Source: PSLL01 sp050259195 (lineage in GTDB: Bacteria > Desulfobacterota_D > UBA1144 > Nemesobacterales > CSP1-2). From it: a stretch of 11,380 nt of DNA. Made by a program: the position numbers and the translations under genes. Each line of letters opens with the position of its first letter. Positions within the stretch are counted from its first letter, which is position 1. The notes under the pieces are model-generated. The model saw only the letters and a list, made by a program, of their open reading frames with translations, was not told the origin of the DNA and did not search any database. The DNA is taken from contig JBLNAE010000010.1 in the NCBI GenBank assembly GCA_050259195.1, forward strand, positions 1 to 11,380, read 5' to 3'. Of the stretch, positions 1 to 6,068 are shown one piece after another.

Positions 1-77
1 CATTCGGGATTGAGTCTTGATACTTCTTGCATCTCGGAGTTCTCCACAGCTGTTAGATTTTGCTATTATTATCCTAA

Positions 78-377
78 ATCCCTCTGATTTTAAAAGAAAA
101 AACTCCGCTACCCCTCAACTATAATAGCTCTACAGCAGTTACCGTATATGATTCTCAAGGCGGCGCTCATGATGTGACCCTGTGTTTCGTAAAGACCGCT
201 GATAATGCATGGGATGTTCACTATCTTACTAAAGACCCTGCTAATCCCAATCAGCTTGTTGATGCTGGGACTCAGAGTTTGACATTCAATACCGATGGGT
301 CCCTTAATAATGATAACAGTGGCACCCCGATAAACTTCTTTCTATGGGTATTCTACCTTTTCTCTCAAGACCTCTAG
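78..377 (+). pseudogene. flgE: flgE remnant (flagellar hook protein, FlaE-type middle domain)
   Basis: The open frame from 78 to a TAG at 375-377 encodes a stretch that reads like the middle domain of the flagellar hook protein FlgE. It has STAVTVYDSQGGAHDVTLCF, then VKTADNAWDVHY, and a few residues later QSLTFNTDGSL, the usual order of the FlaE-type beta-rich domain. Only about 75 residues are recognisable. There is no start codon in a sensible place: the frame is closed by TAA at 75-77, and an in-frame GTG at 174 falls inside the domain. After INFFLW the reading loses resemblance and stops. The N-terminal rod-type domain, the rest of the hook domain and the C-terminal D0 part (a full FlgE is 400 residues or more) are missing, and no other flagellar gene is in the window. 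I read it as a decayed internal fragment. The family call comes from motif recognition, not a search. Confidence 0.7.
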
Positions 378-477
378 TGAAGTTTGTAGGGCTTATCTCC
401 CTCCACCCCGCCTGTAGCAGACAGGCCGCCTTGCGCACCTTCGGGTAGATTCGAGCAACTATCAAGGAGCGAGCATT

Positions 478-516
478 ATGAAAGTAAAAAGTAAGCGGTC
501 AGGGAAACCGCATTGA
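478..516 (+). other. 12-codon mini-ORF with a good ribosome binding site
   Basis: AAGGAG at 464-469 is followed after 8 bases by ATG and a 12-residue reading (MKVKSKRSGKPH) that ends in TGA at 514-516. It could be a leader peptide, the remnant start of a lost gene, or chance. The stop overlaps the -35 box proposed for the next gene. GCGGT (495-499) and ACCGC (507-511) can form a small hairpin inside it. Apart from this and the promoter candidate, the 378-648 stretch holds no recognisable gene; it also has a short inverted repeat, GCCTGT/ACAGGC, at 410-426. Confidence 0.2.
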
Positions 517-540
517 CAAGGTTTTTAAAAGAGGTATATA
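513..540 (+). promoter_or_regulatory. sigma70-type promoter candidate for the acyl-CoA dehydrogenase
   Basis: A perfect TTGACA (513-518) is followed after 16 bases by TATATA (535-540), which runs into TATAAT at 539-544. It faces the acyl-CoA dehydrogenase, about 120 bases ahead of its ATG. The -35 match is exact and the spacing is acceptable. No operator is evident. The 5' leader would be about 115 bases, and I see no known riboswitch in it. Confidence 0.5.
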
Positions 541-663
541 TAATAAACGGCTGAATTTTCACCAAAGCCGGGTATCTTAGAATTCTACTGAATCAAAGGA
601 ACTCAGCTGTGAAAGCCAGACCCAAATTCGTGGGCATATGATAAACCTTTGGGGGTGTATGTC

Positions 664-1830
664 ATGTCATTATTAACAGAAGAGCATGAAGAGATCCGAA
701 GAGCTGTCCGCAAATTCACGGATGAAGAGATAGTTCCAATTGCACAGGAACTGGACCGTGAACGGAAAGAAATACCGCAGGACATTATAAAAAAGATGGC
801 GGAGCTTGGATACTGCGGTCTAATATTTCCAATGGAGTACGACGGAGTTGGAATGGATTACATAAGCATGGCCATCGTGGCTGAAGAGCTAAGTCGCGGG
901 TGGCTGAGCGTGGGAAGCGTTATGACAAGAAGCATTATCACAGGAGTCCTTCTCCTTGCGCACGGAACAGAAGAGCAGAGAAAGAAATATCTTCCCAGAA
1001 TTGCAAGGGGAGAGATTATGACCGCAGCCGCTTTTACAGAACCCGATTCAGGCTCAGACACAGGAGGGATGAAGCTCCGCGCAATTAAAAAAGGGAACGG
1101 CTACGTTCTAAACGGAGAAAAGACTTGGTGCACATTTGCGAACCGCGCTCACCTTCTTACGGTTATCGCCCGCACAGATCCGGACCCAAAGAAGAGACAC
1201 AGGGGCCTTAGCATATTTCTTGTAGAAAAAGAGCCGGGCGACGTGATAAAGCACCCCAATATTTCCGGTGAACCTATCCCTACAGTCGGGTATCATGGAA
1301 TGCGCTCCTATGCTCTAAGTTTTGATGAGTGCTACGTTCCTGCGGAAAATCTGATCGGGACAGAGGAAAATAAAGGGTTCTACCAATTAATGTCCACTTA
1401 TGAATCCGCAAGAATTCAAACGGCAGCCCGTGCTGTCGGAGTTGCGCAGGCCGCATTTGAAGCCGCGCTCAAATACTCAAAAGAACGCGTCCAATTTGAC
1501 CAGCCTATATGCAATTTCCAGGCAATTAGAATGAAACTCTCCGAGATGGCAACGAAAGTTCAGGCGGCAAGACAGCTTGTCCACTATGCCTGTTCTATGA
1601 AAGACGAGGGCAAACGTTGCGACCTCGAAGCCGGAATGGCAAAGGTGTTCTCCGCCGAGATGGTGGAATATGTAACAAGGGAGGCTATGCAGATTTTTGG
1701 AGGCTACGGATATTCCAAGGAGTATCCTGTTGAGAGATTCTGGCGCGACGGAAGGGTAATCAGTATATTTGAAGGCACAAGCGAGATTCAACATGAGGTC
1801 ATAGCAAGGCGCCTTCTTGAATTGAGCTAA
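664..1830 (+). CDS. acyl-CoA dehydrogenase, probable (2S)-methylsuccinyl-CoA dehydrogenase
   Basis: This is a 388-residue FAD-dependent acyl-CoA dehydrogenase of normal family length, expected to be cytoplasmic and to pass electrons to ETF. The all-alpha N-terminal domain is at about 1-115. The FAD-contacting beta domain follows, with AAAFTEPDSGSD at 121-132 and NGEKTWCTFAN at 150-160. The C-terminal helical domain has QIFGGYGYSKEYPVER at 343-358 and IFEGTSEIQ at 368-376, where E370 is the expected catalytic base. I chose ATG at 664 because GGGGGTG (650-656) lies 8 bases upstream; the in-frame TTG at 649 has no comparable site. The next genes are a malyl-CoA-lyase-like enzyme and ethylmalonyl-CoA mutase, so methylsuccinyl-CoA to mesaconyl-CoA oxidation is the likely reaction. 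That substrate is inferred from context. The well-studied Rhodobacter enzyme is, as I recall, clearly longer, so a short-chain or other branched acyl-CoA dehydrogenase remains possible. Confidence 0.88.
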   Translation: MSLLTEEHEEIRRAVRKFTDEEIVPIAQELDRERKEIPQDIIKKMAELGYCGLIFPMEYDGVGMDYISMAIVAEELSRGWLSVGSVMTRSIITGVLLLAHGTEEQRKKYLPRIARGEIMTAAAFTEPDSGSDTGGMKLRAIKKGNGYVLNGEKTWCTFANRAHLLTVIARTDPDPKKRHRGLSIFLVEKEPGDVIKHPNISGEPIPTVGYHGMRSYALSFDECYVPAENLIGTEENKGFYQLMSTYESARIQTAARAVGVAQAAFEAALKYSKERVQFDQPICNFQAIRMKLSEMATKVQAARQLVHYACSMKDEGKRCDLEAGMAKVFSAEMVEYVTREAMQIFGGYGYSKEYPVERFWRDGRVISIFEGTSEIQHEVIARRLLELS

Positions 1831-1835
1831 ATATC

Positions 1836-1906
1836 TAACCACCAAGGCACCAAGACACTAAGAAATACTACTAATTTGACTTTGTGCCTTAGTGTCTTCG
1901 TGGTTA
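1836..1906. repeat. long imperfect inverted repeat built of 8-base units
   Basis: The left arm (1836-1862) and right arm (1880-1906) match at 22 of 27 positions when one is reverse-complemented. Each arm is itself periodic, with a CAC-N-AAG-R unit repeated about three times at 8-base spacing (CACCAAGG, CACCAAGA, CACTAAGA). The 17-base loop is AT-rich. It fills most of the spacer between the dehydrogenase and lyase genes. I recall similar CACnAAG-type palindromes scattered between genes in many environmental bacteria, so a dispersed repeat is likely. It could also fold in mRNA and modulate operon expression. There is no U-tract typical of an intrinsic terminator. Confidence 0.75.
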
Positions 1907-1940
1907 CTTTTAGTATAAGATAATCCACCAGCAAACTTCA

Positions 1941-1948
1941 AAAGGAGG
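1941..1948 (+). promoter_or_regulatory. strong ribosome binding site that fixes the GTG start of the lyase
   Basis: AAAGGAGG lies 8 bases ahead of GTG at 1957. No in-frame ATG near the start has such a site, so the GTG is preferred. Confidence 0.8.
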
Positions 1949-1956
1949 AAACTACC

Positions 1957-2997
1957 GTGTTTGTTTTAGATGGAGGGAAAAGAGTCGTTGTTCCGCGAAC
2001 TGAACTAACGTATCCGGGACACAATTTAAAACTACACCAAAATGCAGCCGATCCTGTAAAATCTCCCGTTGACCATGTGATGGCAGACCTTGAAGACGCT
2101 TGTCCTTATGAATTTAAGGGCGACAAAAGCAGACAGGTAATGGTTGAGGCACTTAACACCATAGACTTCGGGAAAAAGGTTATAACCGTAAGGCCCAATA
2201 ACCTTCGGTCTGAGTTTTTCCACGGCGACATGGAGGCCGTAATGAGCGGCGCGGTGGATAAATTTCATGGTGTAATAATTCCTAAAGTCCACGGACCCGA
2301 AGATATAAAATTAGTTTCAGATTTACTTGACGAACTTGAAGCCAAATATGGATGGAAAACCCATGTTGCAATTGAATCCCTTATAGAAAGGCCACATGCG
2401 CTTGAGCACGCTTTTGAAATTGCAACTGCATCCTCTAGAATGGCAGGGCTTATATTCGGAATCGCGGATTACACAGCAGAACTGGGGGGCGATCCAGACC
2501 TGCTTTTAGACAGACAGAATGAGATGTTTTACTACGAGAAAAAGGCCACAGTCACGGCGGCAAAGGCAGTGGGGCTTCATGCGATTGACAACGTTTATTT
2601 GAGAATCTGGAGAAAGGACGACTCGCCGGAAACGGTAAAGCAGATTGACGAGGGACTACGAAGAAAAAATGAAGGCGCAGCGGCGATAGGAATGGATGGC
2701 ACGTGGGTGATTCATCCACAGCAGGCTCAGATTGCAAACGAGTGCTACACCCCGACAAAGAAGCAGATTGAAGAGGCAAAGCACCAGCTTGATTTTTACC
2801 ACGCGCAGGGCGGAGGCTCTATGTTTGATCCGAAAACCGGACAGATGATAGACGAAGCTACAGCCAAGATAGCCCTTATGAGAATATCCAAGGCCTACAT
2901 GGCGGGACTCGTTGATAAAGAATACGTTGACTCAATGGCAGAGAAGAGCAAATCAATCACCGGATATGACATACGCCGCGCAGGGGAGAGGAAGTAA
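1957..2997 (+). CDS. CitE-fold CoA lyase, malyl-CoA/beta-methylmalyl-CoA lyase-like
   Basis: This 346-residue protein belongs to the HpcH/HpaI-CitE aldolase superfamily and is close in length to characterised malyl-CoA/beta-methylmalyl-CoA lyases (about 320-350). Family marks are MADLEDACP at 42-50 (acidic pair E46/D47), VRPNN at 78-82 (substrate-binding Arg), IIPKVHGPED at 107-116, and the Mg2+ ligands expected at E140 (VAIES) and D171 (FGIADYTAELGG). The region GGGSMFDPKTGQMIDEATAK at 285-304 resembles the Chloroflexus-type enzyme, where it helps cover the active site. The expected reaction is reversible cleavage of beta-methylmalyl-CoA to glyoxylate and propionyl-CoA, and/or malyl-CoA to glyoxylate and acetyl-CoA. 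It follows the dehydrogenase by 126 bases and is probably co-transcribed with it. Citramalyl-CoA lyase or a malyl-CoA thioesterase paralogue cannot be excluded. No signal peptide is present, so it should be cytoplasmic. Confidence 0.82.
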   Translation: MFVLDGGKRVVVPRTELTYPGHNLKLHQNAADPVKSPVDHVMADLEDACPYEFKGDKSRQVMVEALNTIDFGKKVITVRPNNLRSEFFHGDMEAVMSGAVDKFHGVIIPKVHGPEDIKLVSDLLDELEAKYGWKTHVAIESLIERPHALEHAFEIATASSRMAGLIFGIADYTAELGGDPDLLLDRQNEMFYYEKKATVTAAKAVGLHAIDNVYLRIWRKDDSPETVKQIDEGLRRKNEGAAAIGMDGTWVIHPQQAQIANECYTPTKKQIEEAKHQLDFYHAQGGGSMFDPKTGQMIDEATAKIALMRISKAYMAGLVDKEYVDSMAEKSKSITGYDIRRAGERK

Positions 2998-3117
2998 GAG
3001 AACTTCACTGCCAAGTTAATAACAACTATGCAGATAACCTGGCAAAGGTTGAAGGAGCATAATTTGTTAATTCTGCCTCGGCATCAATGTCTTCATTTCC
3101 TTGTTTGATCAAGATAA

Positions 3118-3175
3118 CGTGTGTGCTAACCGGCGCGCCGCTTGCCCCACGTCCAAGTTGAACCTCGGGTTAGAC
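3118..3175 (-). other. attC recombination site of the cassette
   Basis: On the minus strand the order is GTCTAAC (R-prime, fits RYYYAAC), a 5-base spacer, GTTCAACTTGG (3163-3153), a GC-rich variable centre, CCGGTTAGCAC (3133-3123), and a short spacer to the terminal G at 3118. The two inner boxes pair with a single unpaired T opposite the AAC/GTT core, like the extrahelical bases of attC hairpins. The outer R-double-prime box is split by insertion; its TTAGAC half lies at the other cassette end. The circular site would be about 64 bases, at the short end of known attC sites. Confidence 0.82.
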
Positions 3176-3186
3176 GAACAAATCGC

Positions 3187-3807
3187 TCACCCATAATAAG
3201 GCCCAGACTTGCCCGCAGCGATCAGGTACTTTAGGAACTCGCATCCTGCGACCGTGATAAAGACCTGCGAATCTTGTTTTGCTACGAGATTAAACGCCTG
3301 CAAGAAACCCAACCATTTGTCAAATGGATAATTCTCGTACAACGATGGATAGTCCGCCTTTGCAGCATCGTAGAGCTGCACGAGTTCAGCAAGACTTGCT
3401 CCTTCCCTGTGAGAATTCAGAAACCTGAGGAGGACCAACTGGCTTGCTCAGATTAGGCCGTGGAGTCGTTCGAAGTGGAGAATGAGGTTGGTGGACGCAA
3501 GCGCCCGCACCAGGGTCTTTTCCCGGTCAGCCGGCGTTTCGATGTTTCGATCTTTGAGATCTTTGATTATGAGTTGCTCACCCTCAACGAGTAGCGGGTT
3601 ATCGAAGGTTTTGAAGAACTCTTCTACACCTTTCTTTTCTTCCGTGGGCTGAGCTGGTTGATTTTCGAAGGTCTCAATCCATCCCTTCCCGATCTTCTTT
3701 GTTCTGCCAATCAGAACGCTGATCTGCACCCGAAAAACCAAGATGGCAACGAGGGCGATGATAGGTATAACACCGGGCCAAGCTAAGGTCGCGACTAACT
3801 GTTCCAT
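3187..3807 (-). pseudogene. cassette gene: membrane-anchored protein of unknown function, interrupted by TGA
   Basis: ATG at 3807 opens a 119-codon reading that stops at TGA (3448-3450). The same frame continues without another stop to TGA at 3187-3189, giving 206 codons in all including the internal TGA. The N-terminus has one hydrophobic segment (about residues 8-26) followed by a basic stretch, so a single-pass inner-membrane anchor is likely. The middle is charged and helical. The part after the TGA has a winged-helix flavour: LVLLRFLNSH, then SLAELVQLYDAA, and finally FITVAGCEFLKYL. Both halves look like one protein, so I read the TGA as a nonsense change, for example of a TGG codon; HGLI-x-ASQLVLLRF would be continuous. 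A separate downstream product from TTG 3438 is possible but has no clear ribosome binding site. I do not recognise a function. Confidence 0.7.
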
Positions 3808-3823
3808 GGCCGAGAGAGGAGTC

Positions 3824-3830
3824 GTCTAAC
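3824..3830 (-). other. cassette 5' boundary, GTTAGAC core site
   Basis: The minus strand reads GTTAGAC, a perfect GTTRRRY core. The cut falls between G (3830, host side) and TT. It lies 16 bases before the ATG of the cassette gene, a typical distance for a cassette, and pairs base for base with GTCTAAC of the attC at the opposite end. Confidence 0.82.
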
Positions 3831-3834
3831 TATT

Positions 3835-3860
3835 ATTATATGAAAAAAAGTTCATATAAT
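3835..3860. repeat. perfect 10-bp inverted repeat beside the cassette insertion point
   Basis: ATTATATGAA (3835-3844) and TTCATATAAT (3851-3860) are exact reverse complements around a 6-base loop. The repeat starts 5 bases from the cassette boundary and carries TATAAT at 3855-3860. It could be an operator, an AT-rich hairpin, or structure that helped expose the secondary integration site as single strand. The weak, AT-only stem argues against an intrinsic terminator. Confidence 0.65.
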
Positions 3861-3962
3861 CACCCATACAGGGGTTCATGCGAAAACTTTATGATATTTT
3901 CTGTCTCCGAAGACACTATAAAGCAAACGTCTTGCTAAGTCCAGAAAGGTAGACAAAACACA

Positions 3963-3991
3963 TTTAACTTCCCCCACTTTTCAGATAAAAT
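3963..3991 (+). promoter_or_regulatory. weak promoter candidate for ecm
   Basis: TTTAAC (3963-3968) and TAAAAT (3986-3991) are 17 bases apart. The -10 matches 5 of 6 consensus positions, the -35 only 3. Transcription would start at about the palindrome at 3993-4020, which would then act as an operator or form the 5' end of the mRNA. Confidence 0.25.
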
Positions 3992-3992
3992 T

Positions 3993-4020
3993 GTAGGGGT
4001 AATTCATGAACTGCCCCTAC
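3993..4020. repeat. 28-bp near-perfect palindrome upstream of ecm
   Basis: GTAGGGG (3993-3999) mirrors CCCCTAC (4014-4020), with TTCATGAA at the centre; 24 of 28 positions are symmetric. It ends 7 bases before the ecm ribosome binding site (GGAGG, 4028-4032). I recall very similar GTAGGGGC-AATTCATGAATT palindromes as dispersed intergenic repeats in environmental genomes, so a repeat is the first reading and a regulator site the second. An imprecise half copy (AGGGGTTCATG) lies at about 3870-3880. Confidence 0.7.
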
Positions 4021-4040
4021 AGCATACGGAGGACAAATCC

Positions 4041-6044
4041 ATGTCTTCAAAACCCGAGGAAAAACCGAAAAGACAGGTAAAAGACAAGCCCTGGATTATG
4101 AGGACTTACGCAGGGCATACGACGGCAAAAGCGTCAAATGAACTGTTTAGGAAGAATCTTGCAAAGGGACAGACTGGGCTTAGCGTTGCATTTGACCTTC
4201 CAACGCAGATCGGATACGACTCAGACCATCCGCTTGCCGAAGGTGAGGTCGGAAAAGTAGGTGTTCCGATTTGCCACATTGAAGATATGGAAGCCCTTTT
4301 TGACCAGATTCCAATAGAGAAGATGAATACGTCAATGACGATTAATGCCACCGCAGCCTGGCTCCTTTCTCTATATATCGCGATTGCCGAAAGACGCGGA
4401 GTAAATACTCTTGAACTCCAAGGAACCACTCAGAACGACATACTTAAAGAATATCTCTCCCGCGGAACTTATGTCTTCCCTCCAAAGCCCTCTATGCGCC
4501 TTATTTCAGATATGATTGTCTACACGTCCAAGAAGGTTCCTAAGTGGAATCCGATTAATATTTGCAGCTACCATCTTCAAGAAGCGGGAGCAACGCCCGT
4601 ACAGGAGATTGCATTTACACTTGCAAACGCAATTGCTGTGCTTGATGCTGTTCGTGAAAGTGGACAGATTCCAGAAGATCGGTTCCCTCAGATCGTAGAG
4701 CGCATATCCTTTTTTGTAAATGCCGGGATTCGGTTCATTGAAGAGATGTGCAAGATAAGGGCTTTTACTGAGATGTGGGATGAACTCACTCTGAAGCGAT
4801 ACGGAGTCAAAGATGAGAAATATCGCCGATTCAGATACGGTGTTCAGGTAAACTCGCTTGGGCTTACAGCACAACAGCCTGAAAACAACATTGCAAGGAT
4901 ACTCCTTGAGATGCTCGCAGTAACTCTGAGTAAAAATGCTCGCGCAAGGGCGATTCAGCTTCCCGCATGGAACGAGGCCCTGGGACTTCCCCGTCCATGG
5001 GATCAGCAGTGGTCGCTCAGGTTCCAGCAAATTCTAGCTTATGAAACAGACTTGCTTGAGTATCCCGATATATTTGACGGCTCCCCTGTGATTGAGGAGA
5101 AGGTTAAAGAACTCAAGGGGGCCGCACGAAAAGAGGTTGAGAGGATACAAGAGATGGGCGGAGCACTCTCGGCAGTTGAAAAGGGATACATGAAGATGGC
5201 TCTTGTTACATCACATGCCGAGCGCGTCCGGGCAATTGAGGCGGGGGATATAAAAATCGTTGGAGTCAACTGCTTTACCGAAACCGAACCGTCGCCGCTC
5301 GTAGGGTCGGTTGAGGAATCAATACAAAAGGTTGACCATAACATTGTGAAAGATCAAATAGAAAAGCTGAAAGCGTTTAAGGCGAAGAGAAACAAAGAAG
5401 CCGTTAAAGGTGCTCTTCGTGAATTGGATGAAGCGGCTAGAAGTGGGATAAACATTATGCCTGCATCAATCCGATGCGCCCATGTGGGGGTTACTACGGG
5501 TGAGTGGACGGATACGCTTCGGTCGGCATTTGGCGAATACAGGGCGCCGACTGGAACCACCATCTCGCTTAGAAAAGAGACGGATGAAATCAGGTTTGTA
5601 AGAGATGAGGTAAAGGCACTTAGAGAAAAACTGGGGCGGCCACTTAAAGTGCTGATTGGAAAGCCGGGACTCGATGGCCATTCAAATGGAGCCGAGCAGA
5701 TAGCGGTTCGAGCAAGAGACGTAGGGATGGAGGTGCTATACCAGGGAATACGCCTCACACCCGAAGAGATTGTCAGCACCGCAGAGCAGGAGAATGTGGA
5801 CATTATCGGGCTTAGCATTCTCTCCGGCTCTCATGATACGATCATTCCGAAGATTATGAACCTCCTTAATGAAAAAGGACTTGCAGATATACCTGTTGTT
5901 GCAGGGGGCATTATTCCGGATGATGACGCAAAATCTCTCATTGAGGTGGGGATCAAACGGGTCTATACCCCTAAAGATTATTCATTAAATCGAATCATGC
6001 GCGACATTGTGGAGATTGTTAAAGAGTCGAGTGAGGTTAGTTGA
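4041..6044 (+). CDS. ecm: ethylmalonyl-CoA mutase (coenzyme B12-dependent)
   Basis: This 667-residue single-chain mutase converts (2R)-ethylmalonyl-CoA to (2S)-methylsuccinyl-CoA in the ethylmalonyl-CoA pathway. The N-terminal TIM-barrel part carries PWIMRTYAGHTTAKASN, then GQTGLSVAFDLPTQIGYDSD, and further on NTSMTINATA. These read like ethylmalonyl-CoA mutase rather than methylmalonyl-CoA mutase, which usually has RQYAGF and DLATHRGYDSD. The C-terminal B12 domain starts near residue 535 with KPGLDGHSNG, the DxHxxG motif at D545, H547 and G550, where the His ligates cobalt. LSILSGSHDT at 591-600 and VVAGGIIPDDDAK at 629-641 complete the cobalamin fold. ATG at 4041 is supported by GGAGG 8 bases upstream. 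The gene is full length and intact. It converges on the sensor kinase with only 24 bases between the stops. It probably belonged to one unit with the lyase before the cassette insertion, though it may have its own promoter. Confidence 0.93.
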   Translation: MSSKPEEKPKRQVKDKPWIMRTYAGHTTAKASNELFRKNLAKGQTGLSVAFDLPTQIGYDSDHPLAEGEVGKVGVPICHIEDMEALFDQIPIEKMNTSMTINATAAWLLSLYIAIAERRGVNTLELQGTTQNDILKEYLSRGTYVFPPKPSMRLISDMIVYTSKKVPKWNPINICSYHLQEAGATPVQEIAFTLANAIAVLDAVRESGQIPEDRFPQIVERISFFVNAGIRFIEEMCKIRAFTEMWDELTLKRYGVKDEKYRRFRYGVQVNSLGLTAQQPENNIARILLEMLAVTLSKNARARAIQLPAWNEALGLPRPWDQQWSLRFQQILAYETDLLEYPDIFDGSPVIEEKVKELKGAARKEVERIQEMGGALSAVEKGYMKMALVTSHAERVRAIEAGDIKIVGVNCFTETEPSPLVGSVEESIQKVDHNIVKDQIEKLKAFKAKRNKEAVKGALRELDEAARSGINIMPASIRCAHVGVTTGEWTDTLRSAFGEYRAPTGTTISLRKETDEIRFVRDEVKALREKLGRPLKVLIGKPGLDGHSNGAEQIAVRARDVGMEVLYQGIRLTPEEIVSTAEQENVDIIGLSILSGSHDTIIPKIMNLLNEKGLADIPVVAGGIIPDDDAKSLIEVGIKRVYTPKDYSLNRIMRDIVEIVKESSEVS

Positions 6045-6068
6045 AGAACTGACGCTTAACCCCTGTCC

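Larger units (their letters stand above)
3118..3829 (-). mobile_element. solitary integron gene cassette (712 bp) inserted between the lyase and ecm
   Basis: Read on the minus strand, the element starts at G|TTAGAC (3830/3829-3824). The cassette gene follows 16 bases later. A GTCTAAC box (3175-3169) comes 11 bases after its stop, and an attC site ends at G|TT (3118/3117). Joining the two ends as a circle restores GTTAGAC, the exact complement of GTCTAAC, which is what an excised cassette should give. No integrase gene, attI or second cassette is visible, so the insertion looks like IntI-mediated integration into a secondary chromosomal G|TT site. Removing 3118-3829 leaves an intergenic spacer of about 330 bases between lyase and ecm. 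Base pairing and box positions are seen directly; the mechanism rests on known integron biology. Confidence 0.85.

Noticed and set aside
50..56. A second integron core site (GTTAGAT)
   Set aside because: It is a single 7-base match with no paired RYYYAAC box or inner boxes nearby; chance occurrence.
1833..1839. RYYYAAC box (ATCTAAC) as part of another attC
   Set aside because: No matching GTTRRRY partner at the right distance; it belongs to the periodic inverted repeat instead.
3448..3450. TGA read as tryptophan or selenocysteine in the cassette gene
   Set aside because: ecm and the cassette gene itself end in TGA at sensible C-termini, and there is no redox motif or evident SECIS-like element beside this codon. 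A nonsense change is simpler.
4506..5030. 174-residue minus-strand open reading frame
   Set aside because: It lies wholly inside the intact ecm gene and has no family-like sequence or ribosome binding site; a frame shadow.
5354..5818. 154-residue minus-strand open reading frame
   Set aside because: It is Ser-rich and antisense to the B12 domain region of ecm; composition is that of a reverse-strand shadow.
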